This document shows, piece by piece, positions 11,896 to 20,899 of a stretch of DNA of 64,000 nucleotides (positions are counted from its first letter, which is position 1; each line of letters begins with the position of its first letter). Source of the stretch: Conchocele bisecta (Eukaryota; Mollusca; Bivalvia; Lucinida; Thyasiridae); assembly GCA_029237695.1 (NCBI GenBank), contig CM055274.1:18527505-18591504 (forward strand), given 5' to 3'. The notes below the pieces were generated by a model. The model did not search any database and was not told the origin of the DNA. It saw only the letters and a list, made by a program, of their open reading frames with translations. A program made the translations under genes and the position numbers.

Positions 11896-12012
11896 GAAAT
11901 TGTTTCTTTTTTTGCAAATCAAATTCTACAAAATACGCGGAAAATCACATCCACTTATTATTATAGACCGCTTGTATCAGTCGCCGTTGACTGTCTCCCG
12001 AGCACACATACA

Positions 12013-12287
12013 ATGTAATTTTGTTTATCCCGTCAACACAGTGCGTATGTGCCGTGAAACACGGTGCCGTGAAACATTTTTGATATCCAGTCAATACAAT
12101 TTTTGAATTTTACAGCCATTTGTAGGTGTTGACGGGATAAATAGAATAGTAGTTTAGTGCCGTGAATGGGAAAAATATCTGGCGCGGCACGGAAACGGGA
12201 TGTGCTCGGCAGAGCCTCGCCCATCCCGTTTCCTGAGCCTTGCCAGATATTTTTCCCCATTCACGGCACTAACCTACTATTCTCTAT
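12013..12287 (-). mobile_element. FB5 composite foldback, inverted copy
   Basis: Reverse-complement orientation of the element at 9765-10030: the TTTATCCCGTCAACAC module comes first and the GTGCCGTGAATGGG hairpin second. With the forward copy it makes an intron-internal inverted pair with arms of about 260 bp. A fragment of the hairpin end recurs at 12405-12458. Confidence 0.88.
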
Positions 12288-12310
12288 GTATTTTCCTTAT
12301 TTCTGAACCA

Positions 12311-12383
12311 AAGTATATGTTGTGACCACTCATTTGAACCGTCTCGGCGAGACGGTTCAAATGAGTGGTCACAACATATACTT
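12311..12383. repeat. 73-bp hairpin, 35-bp arms
   Basis: Arms starting AAGTATATGTTGTGACCACT are exact reverse complements around a 3-base loop (GGC, 12346-12348). It lies between FB5 and the 12405 FB5 fragment, probably as an insertion that split an FB5 end. Confidence 0.85.
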
Positions 12384-12694
12384 CTGATGAGAAATAAAGA
12401 AATTCCTGAGCGTTGCCGGATATTTTTCCCCATTCACGGCACTAACCTACTATTCTCTATATATATAGACACATGCTTGCCATTCTAGTTTACTGATGAT
12501 GTATTGTCCTATAAAGTCAAAGTCACATCAGTTAATTGGGGCTAGAAAGGCGACGACACTTTACAGATAATATACCTTTTATGGTCCTCAATTACTCGGC
12601 GGCGATCGATCAACCAGCTTCTGTTGGGATAATATATAGGCACGGTAATACAGTAGAATATCTCTCCAGATAATGTTATTGTCTCGGTTTACAT

Positions 12695-12815
12695 GCAGAC
12701 CGGCTCTTTGTCAAAACGGCCTCTGGATAAGGGCCGTTTTGACTCGGGGTCGTTCTGACAAGAGGCCGTTTTGTGCAAAGGCCGTTTTGACAAGATACCG
12801 TGTTTACTATAGATC
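12695..12815. repeat. GGCCGTTTTGAC inverted/direct repeat cluster
   Basis: GTCAAAACGGCC occurs once and GGCCGTTTTG three times in 120 bp, so several alternative hairpins can form. Family not recognised. Confidence 0.65.
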
Positions 12816-12924
12816 ATATTGACTAAAAGGCCATTTCAACACTTAAAATGCTGAATTAAATTGTATAGTCTGCAGTTTACTTTTGTTTGTTGACAACAGC
12901 AAAACAAACATAGTTTGGTAGGAA

Positions 12925-13192
12925 TTTAGAAATCTTTCTAAAATGCTGTCAAAACATTGAGAAGAAAGTACAAGACATGAAACAACAGCAGACGAAAATT
13001 TTGTTTCACTTTTAGAAAGCGAGAAACTAAAAGTGTCGTCTATTGTTTTCTAAGCGGGAAACGAAACATTTCGTCTGCTGTCGCTTCATATTTTGTATTT
13101 TATTCTCCATCAAAACTCGGTTTGACTGCATTTAGAATCATTTCCATTTGAATGATTTTAAACTGCTGCCAAACCATGTTTTAATCAACTTT
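12925..13192. mobile_element. FB17 foldback next to exon 2
   Basis: Contains TCTAAAATGCTGTCAAA, AGCAGACGAAA, then the inverted TTTCGTCTGCTG and AATCATTTCCATTTGAATGA. The same words occur at 2150-2245, 47670-47850, 52955-53115 and around 60905-60945. Its right edge ends about 15 bases before exon 2. Confidence 0.65.
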
Positions 13193-13206
13193 CATTGCCT
13201 CCACAG

Positions 13207-13368
13207 CGGTACTACGATGCTCCGCCCCCTAGTTACAGCGAGTTGCCAGGACAACAGCAACAGAGCGCCAAGCGACAGGAGAGAATCGACAGTCACATGA
13301 AGGCGCTTAAACTGCAGCAGTACCTCTGGGAGGCCAAATCCCGGGACTGGGACCACACAAACACACCG
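13207..13368 (+). CDS. protocadherin, exon 2 (cytoplasmic)
   Basis: A 162-bp exon, 54 codons (residues 902-955), phase 0 at both ends. The acceptor is CCTCCACAG (ends 13206) and the donor is CCG|GTATGT. It continues the exon 1 frame without a stop. It contains APPPSY (906-911), a PPxY motif of the kind bound by WW domains, and a basic, glutamine-rich segment (QQQQSAKRQER) followed by a probable short helix ending in DWDHTNTP. It is intracellular. Clean phase and good splice sites support it; no transcript evidence is available. The open frame runs past the donor, so retention would add unrelated residues. Confidence 0.85.
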
Positions 13369-13435
13369 GTATGTGGCGCGCAAATAGTACAAGGCAATGT
13401 CAAGCGATGCGTGGTAGTAGCCGCACTAGATATTA

Positions 13436-13891
13436 TGGAAGCCCTGGAGGGACTTCTGACTTCAATACTTCTAACTTTCTTACTTATAACTTCCTTATTT
13501 GTAACTTCATACATCCTAATTCTAACTTCTAACTTCCAACTTAATTACTTCTTACTTCTAACTTCCTTACTTCGTACTTCTAACTTCCAACTTCATTACT
13601 TCTTACTTCATTACTTCTACTTTTAACTTCATTACTTCTAACTTCCAACTTCATCACTTCTTACTTCTAACTTCCTTATTTCTAACTTCATTACTTCTAA
13701 GAAGTAATGAAGTTAGAAGCAAGGACGTTAGAAGTAAGGAAGTTAGACGTAAGAAGTGATGAAGTTCGAAGTTCGAAGTAAAACGTTAAGAAGTTAGAAG
13801 CAATAAATAATGAAGTTAGAAGTAGGAAGTAATGAAGTAGGAAGTAAGGAAGCTACAAGTATTGAAGTCAGAAGTCCCTCCAGGGCTTCCA
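13436..13891. mobile_element. FB8 foldback built of ACTTCTAACTTCC repeats
   Basis: Ends TGGAAGCCCTGGAGGGACTT / AGTCCCTCCAGGGCTTCCA are flanked by TA on both sides. The left arm is an ACTTCTAACTTCC-type microsatellite (12-13-bp units). From about 13700 the right arm is its reverse complement. It lies 68 bases inside intron 2. Confidence 0.9.
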
Positions 13892-14111
13892 TAAGATAGA
13901 GAGCCATGGCCAATCCACTACAACCACACTCCGTGATAACATGAAACAAGAAAAATGTCAGATAAATCAAAAACCAAAGAAAACAATGATATAGCGACAT
14001 GGCATGTTAGTCTATCGCTGCACGCGATTATCAATAATATGCGTATTGAAATGTTCCTCATAACCGTACCTGATAACTAATAGTGCCCACAGGAATGGGA
14101 CAGTTGATAAG

Positions 14112-14186
14112 GCGACAACCCGAATTTCTGGCTGTTACGTAGGGCTTGTAAGTCGTAGGTGCGTGACAGCCAGAACATTTGGGTTA
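14112..14186. repeat. inverted repeat in intron 2
   Basis: ACCCGAATTTCTGGCTGT pairs imperfectly with ACAGCCAGAACATTTGGGTT. Small foldback of unknown family. Confidence 0.65.
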
Positions 14187-14713
14187 GTGAGGAGAATTCA
14201 CTAATGTTACTATGCTTATGGTATCTGTTGTCAGTCTAGCTCCTTACCCGCTAACAAAAATGAGGCACAGTATTTTGTATTGTGTCTGGAAACTGGTTAA
14301 CGGACATAATAAACATGGTCAATGTCCCCCAGTGCACTTGTGATGGAAACAATCCCTATATGTGGGAACGTAATATCATTTTGTGGAATTAGGATTTAAG
14401 ATGTATATAATTCTCAGATTAAATGTTCAAGCCCGTTGATCGTTTCATTTCATCTGACGGATATATCCATCTATCTAAGACGTTCGTTGTTTGAGGACTA
14501 ATTTGGAGTATTTTCTCCATTTAAATGATCCGGTTCAGTCGCCTTACAATCTTACCGTATGTCAGTTAACTAAGCCGTTGGTGCATAGTACTTTGGCGTC
14601 TGGCAGACAGACACGACAATGTGACAGTTTAAACCAGCATAGGCACTAACTGTCGCATTTTATCGTGATCGTCTACCATAGATTTGGCCGTGATGTCACA
14701 TTGAGTGAATTAC
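14187..14713. other. intron 2 sequence, nothing recognised
   Basis: No ORF, repeat family or RNA gene that I can support. Confidence 0.6.
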
Positions 14714-14715
14714 GC

Positions 14716-14776
14716 ACAGTGTAGACCCAGATCAGACTGCGCGAACGCGCAGTCCTGATCTGGGGCTACACTAGAC
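14716..14776. mobile_element. FB9 core hairpin
   Basis: GTGTAGACCCAGATCAGACT and its complement around GCGCGAACGCGC. Only the centre of an FB9 element remains. Confidence 0.75.
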
Positions 14777-15500
14777 GCAAACGCATTGAGGACCTGTTTT
14801 GGCAAGCACAAACCATTTAGAGAATCATTTGATAGATGACGACGAAGATTAGCGACAAAAGGCTCAGTGATTTTCTATTACGGCTGCTCTTTTGTAATAC
14901 ATTTATTGCCTTTTGAGTGTCAAATTGGAGAGATGATGTTGATAAATAAAACATCTTAAACCCGAAATCCGTTGAAAACGGAAATTTATTTTAAAAGCGT
15001 GTGCTTTGTTTGAACCTTTCAGTAATGAGAAACGAAAAGACAACTGAAACAAATGTAGTCAATGCATTCACTGTTTAAAACAGTATCTGACACTGATAAT
15101 ATCATCTTTATAATGCAGTTTATCCGAGTAAAACCCAATTCGTTTCGGTATTACTGAATTACAAAGGATGTTCCAAATGGCATTGTGTTGTCTTAGATAT
15201 TATCAGCATATTGTTTTCAGAAATTGCCTATGCAACAGTAACATCAAACTTGCATAATACACAAATTGGATACAAAAATACTTTTTGAAACTCACAAACG
15301 GATGGTAACTTGCAGTCATTGACCCTTGCATTAACTTTAAACAATGGTTATTCTCTTTTAGTAGACAATTTAATATCAATTCGTGTTTTATTTTCGCCAC
15401 CGGCGGGCTTAAGGTGAATATGTTCTTCCACAGGTGCACCCTGGCGACTTAGAATGCACATAACATGTATACTTATATTTTAGTAACTTGTTCGTCTTAA
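14777..15500. other. intron 2 sequence, nothing recognised
   Basis: A/T-rich DNA without a supported feature. A short minus-strand ORF at 15203-15439 shows no domain. Confidence 0.6.
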
Positions 15501-15507
15501 CCATATG

Positions 15508-15648
15508 ACGTACCAGTGGAATGGAAATACTATGAAAATATTGTTCATGCCTAAGGCGAGGATTGAACCCACGTTCCTGCGGAACGTGTGTTCAATCCTC
15601 GCCTTAGGCAGTAGAACTACTTTCATATATTTCCATCCCGCTGGTCTT
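15508..15648. mobile_element. foldback carrying an inverted tRNA-like segment
   Basis: Arms of about 60 bases. Outer arms ACCAGTGGAATGGAAATACT / ATTTCCATCCCGCTGGT enclose GCCTAAGGCGAGGATTGAAC and its complement. The word GGTTCAATCCTCGCCTTAGG resembles a tRNA T-arm/acceptor (B-box-like) in both orientations. Confidence 0.65.
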
Positions 15649-15682
15649 TCAGATGGGAGTTGAAACCGAGGTATCGCCTCTG

Positions 15683-15913
15683 TATGTGGCTGTGACTGGA
15701 AACATCATGCTTATGTGTTTTGCGACCAATGTAGATCCAGATCAGCCTGTGCATCCTCAAAGGCTGATCAGAATCTGCACTGTTCGCTATTTCATCAATG
15801 AAAAACACGTCATACTTTAACAAGCATTCTGGTTACACGAGTGTGTTATTTTATCTAAATTACGCTGGTTACAAATTCCTTCAGCCGCAGTTCTCTCCAG
15901 TCACAGCCAGGTA
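15683..15913. mobile_element. FB9 MITE upstream of exon 3
   Basis: Full-length copy: GTGGCTGTGACTGGA at the left, a GATCCAGATCAGCCTG core hairpin, and TCTCCAGTCACAGCCA at the right (inverted). It ends 55 bases before exon 3. Confidence 0.85.
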
Positions 15914-15968
15914 TAGCCTTATCTATTGCTGGGATGTTAACCCATTTCACATTTTCTATCATCATCAG

Positions 15969-16080
15969 ATACCGACGGTTCCTCTGGGTGACAGTGAGAG
16001 CGAGACGTCACGTGAGACAGTGGGGGACAGCGGCCGAGGGGGCAGTGAGGATGACGTCTCCACCTCATCCCCCATCGCTG
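15969..16080 (+). CDS. protocadherin, exon 3 (cytoplasmic)
   Basis: A 112-bp exon entering in phase 0 and leaving in phase 1 (GCTG|GTAGGT). The acceptor is CATCATCAG ending 15968. It encodes residues 956-992 plus the first base of codon 993. The segment is acidic and serine-rich (DSESETSRETV, then DSGRGGSEDD), and is likely phosphorylated and intracellular. Similar DSGRG-type blocks occur, as I recall, in other invertebrate protocadherin tails; this was not searched. Two FB9 MITEs lie 55 bases upstream and about 25 bases downstream. Skipping this exon would join phase 0 to phase 2 and shift the frame of exon 4. Confidence 0.85.
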
Positions 16081-16104
16081 GTAGGTCGACAATAGACTAA
16101 AATG

Positions 16105-16335
16105 TTCCAGTGACTGGTGAAATGAGGCTTTTACGACCAGTGTAGATCCAGATCAGCCTGCGCATCCGCGCAGTCTGATCAGGATCTGCACTGTTCGCCA
16201 TTCCATGAAGCATCCGTCATGCTTCTAACAAGCAATGTAGAACCTTATCAGGGTACATGAGTGTGCTATTCGATCAGGAGCTGTACTGGTCACAAATCCC
16301 ATAAGCCCCATTTATTCAGTCACGACCACACATGA
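16105..16335. mobile_element. FB9 MITE downstream of exon 3
   Basis: Second full copy: GTGACTGGTGAAATGAGGCT, core GATCAGCCTGCGCATCCGCG, right end CACAAATCCCATAAGCCCCA. Same internal orientation as the copy at 15683-15913. Confidence 0.85.
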
Positions 16336-16430
16336 ATAATAATTACGCACTGATGCGTACTTGAATACTCTATATTAACGATGTCTATATAATATGGCAA
16401 ATATTGAACGGTTTCTATGTTATAAAAATC

Positions 16431-16535
16431 AGTTCGGCGTGGGAGTTTACTGGGATATAAATTTTGGACAGAGACTTGCTACGGGCCAATCAAATGTTAG
16501 GGAAATGTGTAAATATTTTTGTGCTGGAATTATTA
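16431..16535. mobile_element. FB10 fragment at intron 3 end
   Basis: Matches the non-palindromic half of FB10 at 31250-31349 (TTCGGCGTGGGAGTT, GACAGAGACTTGCTACGG, CCAATCAAATGTTAGGG). Its right end lies 29 bases before exon 4. Confidence 0.8.
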
Positions 16536-16564
16536 CTTATTAATGTGTTCAATATCCTTTTCAG

Positions 16565-17040
16565 AAAACAAACGATCATTCAGCTTCCCGGAATCTACTT
16601 CTCCGACCAAGCACGTGTCATTTCTACCTCACCATTACGATACCCACAATCCACGAGACTATGTCGTCACATCCGCTAGACAGAGCACTCCATTGCATCC
16701 TGGGACAGCTCCACCTAGACCGCCATCATACAGGAACTCGCAGCATAACAACAACAACGCCCAGCAGTTAACTTCACATAACATACAATTAGCTCTCAAA
16801 AACTTCCAGCAGGAAAAGCAAAAACATAACCAAAACATTACCACACACAGTGCTGACGCGTGGAGGGATTATGTTCAAAAACACGGTGGTGAACAGTCCC
16901 GTTTTCGTTGTGATAGTTTTAGCTCAATAAGATCAAACGAGGACGATGGCGGGTCTACAACGACTTCCGGTAGCTACACGCTGGATCCGGATGAGGCGGA
17001 CGTAGACGGGTTGTCGTACCAGAAGGAACTGGTAGTGTAG
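16565..17040 (+). CDS. protocadherin, exon 4 (tail C-terminus)
   Basis: Terminal coding exon of 476 bp. The acceptor is CCTTTTCAG ending 16564. The first two bases complete codon 993 (Glu), then residues 994-1150 and TAG at 17038-17040. Visible motifs: KHVSF (1008-1012), a second RVxF-like phosphatase-1 docking motif; RPPSY (1044-1048), a second PPxY motif; an Asn run (NNNN); a serine- and acid-rich stretch (SGSYTLDPDEADVDG); and a C-terminus ELVV that fits a class II PDZ ligand (hydrophobic-x-hydrophobic). These suggest scaffold, ligase and phosphatase binding at the membrane, which is inference from motifs. Joining the four exons gives 3453 bases, exactly 1151 codons. Confidence 0.88.
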
Positions 17041-17464
17041 ACAGCTGAACTGTAATACAATTCTGTGATACTTTTATTGTGAGACTCAAAATGTGCAATA
17101 GTCTACTGTTGGAGACTGGACATGCGCGGTATTGACATGACAATCAGGGACTACCCATAGACTACAGCGACTGGCGACGCCTGGAGACGTCATTGGTCAC
17201 GTATCTTAGGACATGGACTGAATCTGGAGAGCTCTCAGAATGAAAGGCCACAAAATAGACGTAAATTGGACACATGGTAAGTTACTATGGGATAACCAAC
17301 AGCAGCTATGATTTTATTACATTCATGTTGTGTTAGTATTATTCACAAACTACAATGACTTTAATTATATAATGTGAATACCATAGACGTTGACGATTTA
17401 GAATTATGAAATACTCCATAAAGTCAAATTACTAAAATACCATGTGCCTTTTCGAACTGAACCG
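17041..17464 (+). other. presumed 3' UTR / downstream DNA
   Basis: Directly follows the protocadherin stop. No AATAAA is visible in this stretch, so the polyadenylation site is not placed. Confidence 0.4.
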
Positions 17465-17707
17465 TTAACCCTTTGAACCCGAAAGCCCGCTATAGCGGTT
17501 TATGCAAACAGTGCAGATCCAGATGAGCCGGCTCGTAACGAGCCGTGTCAGGATCTGCACTTTTTGCAAGTAATTTTCATATTTCTTAGAACAAAAACAC
17601 CCCCTTTTCATAAATTGACGAATCTGAAAATCATTTTGTGACCATTGGATTGGTCGGAACATTAACATATCACAGTCCATTCCAGTTCCTTAGGGTTGAA
17701 AGGGTTA
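17465..17707. mobile_element. FB14 MITE, TTAA ends
   Basis: Starts TTAACCCTTTGAACCCG and ends GTTGAAAGGGTTAA. It contains a core hairpin GCAGATCCAGATGAGCCGGC...GAGCCG...GGATCTGCAC and a conserved CACCCCCTTTTCATAAA block. Other copies: 23995, 37741, 54822, 59540 and 61427. TTAA at every preserved end suggests TTAA target specificity, as in piggyBac or Kolobok elements. Confidence 0.88.
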
Positions 17708-17787
17708 AACAAGTGGTAGCTAAACAGTTTATTGCATAATATTTGCTGTGTTTCGACAATAACATAAATGTCGAATTTGCACTAATA

Positions 17788-18002
17788 CAGTGAAACCTCT
17801 CTAAACCGGACACCCTGGGAGGTCCCCAGGGTGTCCGGCTTAGAGAGGTGTAACTGTAAATCACGCATTTGATCATTCTGAGCCATAGTTGTGTGATACG
17901 CGATCACGAACAGACATTATCACCTGAGATTACTGACCAAGAAACTCATCAACATAAGATGAAAGGTGTTTTATTTGTGTCCGGTTTAGAGAGGTTCCAC
18001 TG
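17788..18002. mobile_element. FB1 MITE, full form
   Basis: The left hairpin core (CAGTGAAACCTCTCTAAACC) is followed by a body with CATTTGATCATTCTGAGCCA and GATCACGAACAGACATTATC, then a right half terminal repeat GTCCGGTTTAGAGAGGTTCC. TA flanks both ends. Confidence 0.88.
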
Positions 18003-18058
18003 TAGATAGATGGAAATACCACATCCTTCTCTCACCACATTATATCTTTATTTTTCAG

Positions 18059-18420
18059 AGAACAACACGAACGTGCAACCTCCGAGGAGCTAACGGAAGC
18101 GGAGAAGGTGTGCGTTCTCTGGTGCAAGCTACAGTGGGGCCAGCTTGTAAGTGCACACACGAACGAACACGACAGGTTGGTTCCAACCTGTCGTGTTCGT
18201 TCGTGTGTGCACTTACACTCTGACCCCACTGTACAGCTCGAGTGGAGATGGTGACACTGTATCATGGCGTGTCGTCAAAGCTAACAATTGGGCCAATGGC
18301 GTTGTCGGACCAACAATATGCGATAGATCACGAATGTCCGAGATGGAATTTAAATTATATGACATTGTATGGTTATGTATGGCCAAATGGTGCTATGGTG
18401 CGATTGTTCTAACTCGCAGC
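18059..18420 (+). other. possible exon-like segment split by FB2
   Basis: TATTTTTCAG ends at 18058, a plausible acceptor. If the FB2 palindrome (18132-18231) and one TA copy are ignored, one frame stays open for about 80 codons to a TAA near 18412. The reading shows no recognised domain and could be chance. In the phase left by exon 3 it would stop after 11 codons. I do not call a gene. Confidence 0.2.
18132..18231. mobile_element. FB2 palindromic MITE
   Basis: A 100-bp palindrome with ends CAGTGGGGCCAG / CTGACCCCACTG, centre GGTTGGTTCCAACC, TA on both sides. The CDS-like reading through it is a by-product of the palindrome. Confidence 0.9.
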
Positions 18421-18763
18421 CGGGGGTATCGGCTAGTCCGTTCATTTGCATTTAGATGTTCACAATCATTACTGGTTGTCGTTCATTCAGAGAGACACAA
18501 ATCATTATTCCTGACACAAACATAACGAGATTTGCATTGCCAGCATAATGGGGCGTGTTTATTTATGTCTGTTTTACATGTAATATGATTATATGAATAT
18601 TCATGGTTGTAATAGTAGCATTGTCACGTGATTACATGTCATACATGATTGTATGATTTAGTCTGGGGTTGCACTGGGTCAGCTGGCATTGTCCATGGCC
18701 ATTGTAATATTAAGTTTATAACTTTGGACATTTTGGACAAGTAATGTGACTTTGACCCTTAGA

Positions 18764-18960
18764 AGATGTGCGATATCGCATAACAAATATTTACAAAATT
18801 TACGATATTTTCCGTAAATGGCATCGGAAGTTGACGACATTTTCAGAGCAAATGTGGAATAGAATTCCGCATTTGCTTTGTAAATTTCGTTAACTTTCGA
18901 CGTCATTTTCATAAAATATCACAATATCTGTAAATGTTTTTCATGAAAAATCGCACATCT
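18764..18960. mobile_element. FB11 foldback, full copy
   Basis: Outer arms AGATGTGCGAT... / ...AAATCGCACATCT, inner arms GGAAGTTGACGA... / ...TTAACTTTCGACGTC, centre GAATAGAATTCCGCATTTGC. About 197 bp. Confidence 0.82.
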
Positions 18961-19204
18961 CAGGGCGTGTCTCATTTATTCGTACCACATGCCGATTGAT
19001 CTCGTAATGTGTTTACTATGGCAGCCAATTTCTCTTATTTCTTGCCGGCACTTGGTCGCAGATAGAATGTGAGGAAGTTACATCACTATAATGGCTATCG
19101 ATTGAGATCACGTGACGTCTTCCAGCGAATTGAATAACTCAAATAACCAGTTCCCGGCCGAATTAATTTTCATATACGGGTACTGGCTGATAAAAGGGTC
19201 CTTA

Positions 19205-19283
19205 CGACGTTTGTGATCAGCATAGTCCTAGATCAGCCTGCGCAACCGCGCAGTCTGATCAGGGACTGCGCTGTTCGCCGCTG
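19205..19283. mobile_element. FB9 core fragment
   Basis: GATCAGCCTGCGCAACCGCG and CAGTCTGATCAGGGACTGCG with TGTTCGCC. Ends are missing. Confidence 0.75.
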
Positions 19284-19303
19284 AATCACTGAAAAACTGC
19301 TGT

Positions 19304-19358
19304 TGTTTCCAACCTGTCGTGTTCGTTCGCGTGTGCACTTACACGCTGACCCCACTGT
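19304..19358. mobile_element. FB2 half element
   Basis: Only the right half (TTTCCAACCTGTCGTGTTCG to TGACCCCACTG) is present, followed by TA. Confidence 0.85.
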
Positions 19359-19384
19359 AAGACGGTCAAAATTGTTCGCAATGT

Positions 19385-19801
19385 CAGGGACGTCGCCAGG
19401 CAGAGGCCTAGAAGCCCAGGCTTCCAAGTAATTTTTTTTAAATATATGGATCTATTGGGTATCATATTTAGGTTATTTTATAAGTATTGTTGTTTTTGTT
19501 ATAAAATCACATATTAAAGTTTTGTTGCTCTTGCAAGCTACCTCCGTATGGTCCGGCTATACGGACGGTACGGGAGGAGATTGCAAGAGTTACCATTCGC
19601 AACTAATTAAATTTGATAAATACTTGCCTGAAAAAAAGAGAAAAGAGCACACGTTGTAGAATGCAAGATATTGCATCTAATTTTAAAAATGTTCCCGGGG
19701 GCGGGGTGCAGGCCCCCGGACCCCGCTCGCAGCCTCGCTCGCTTATTTGAATTCCACACACAACTGGGCTTCCACATCAGCCAGGCCTGGCGACGTCCCT
19801 G
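19385..19801. mobile_element. FB22-type element with 5-bp TSD AATGT
   Basis: Ends CAGGGACGTCGCCAGGC / GCCTGGCGACGTCCCTG. AATGT is directly repeated at 19380-19384 and 19802-19806. An FB12 element sits inside at 19521-19602. A GC-rich CCCCCGGACCCC block near 19710 is typical of this repeat type. Confidence 0.82.
19521..19602. mobile_element. FB12 palindrome, nested
   Basis: TTGCTCTTGCAAGCTACCTC pairs with the GGAGATTGCAAGAGTTACC region around a CGTATGGTCCGGCTATACGG centre. Copies at 25401 and 36057. Confidence 0.8.
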
Positions 19802-20123
19802 AATGTCATATGATACATTGTTTTTATAAAACAGAGACCAACATGTCATGGACGTCAATGACTGATGTATGAACACTGTACACATCCGTCTGTATTTGGT
19901 ACATTTTGTAAACAAATACTGGAAGATACACACTATTATTGTTTACCCTAGTTTCTCGACCAATGAATGAACAGCATTTCGTCTCAATTAATCCCATATT
20001 GCGACGCTTTCGCCAATATCGTGCCCACACACGCGCTCACTTCGTGTCATATACGAGTATAGCGATTCGAAATCACGTATAGGGGCGGAGCTTCGCGACT
20101 GAGCTGGGTAAACAATAAGTAAG

Positions 20124-20217
20124 TTAAAGTTCATGTATTGAATTTGTAATAAATTAATTTCGAACGAGCGAGAGCTCGCTCGAAATTAATTTATTAAAAA
20201 TTCAATATATGAACTAT
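20124..20217. repeat. foldback around GAGCGAGAGCTCGCTC
   Basis: Arms of about 43 bases (GTTCATGTATTGAATTT..., TTAATTTCGAACGAGC) fold on a perfect GAGCTC centre. Confidence 0.85.
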
Positions 20218-20543
20218 AACTAGTACATGCCGTATGGGTATACATAGACTAATACTATTTGTTCACGTTACAGTTTGTATGTTGCTATGAGCGTTTTGTA
20301 CATGTGCCGAGTGTCCATGTTCGTTATTGCATTTATTAACCAGTTGTTATATTGTGTCGTATATTGCCGTCATTAATTAAGCTACAAAATAGAAATGTTG
20401 TCAATAAAAGACAACGAAACACACTTTTATCGCATTTGTCATTTTATTACACCTCGTAAAATTCTCGCCAGAACGAGAATTACCGAGACTGTCCACTAGA
20501 TGACCACAGCTGCCGACTGGAAAAGTTTGGACCTCTTTTTGTA
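20218..20543. other. unassigned DNA
   Basis: No feature supported. It contains an AATAAAA at about 20403 that could be a polyadenylation signal, with no gene to attach it to. Confidence 0.5.
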
Positions 20544-20761
20544 CAGTGAAACCTCTCTAAACCGGACACCCTGTGAGGTCCCCAGGGTGTCCGGCTAAGA
20601 GAGGTTTCACTGTAAATCAACCATTTGATCATTCTGAGCCATAGTTGTGTGCTATGCGATCACGAATAGACAATAGCACCTGAGATAAATGACCAAGAAA
20701 CTCATCAAAAGTAAGATCACAGGTGTTTTCTTGGTGTCCGGTTTAAAGAGGTTCAAATGTA
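20544..20761. mobile_element. FB1 MITE, full form
   Basis: CAGTGAAACCTCTCTAAACC hairpin, then the same body as at 17788 (ATTTGATCATTCTGAGCCAT, GATCACGAATAGACA) and a diverged right end (GTCCGGTTTAAAGAGGTT). Confidence 0.85.
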
Positions 20762-20899
20762 GTTGCCATGACAAAGATGCTACATCCGATTTCAAATTGC
20801 ACTCGTGAAATAAGCAACACGATCGTTTATGGCAATCTAAGACGCACACATGAACTCGGGTCCTTTTTATTGTTCGCTGGTTAGATAGTAGTACAATGT

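Noticed and set aside
18151..18525. A 124-codon ORF with a basic N-terminus
   Set aside because: It starts inside the FB2 palindrome, so its N-terminal part is transposon sequence and its start is meaningless.
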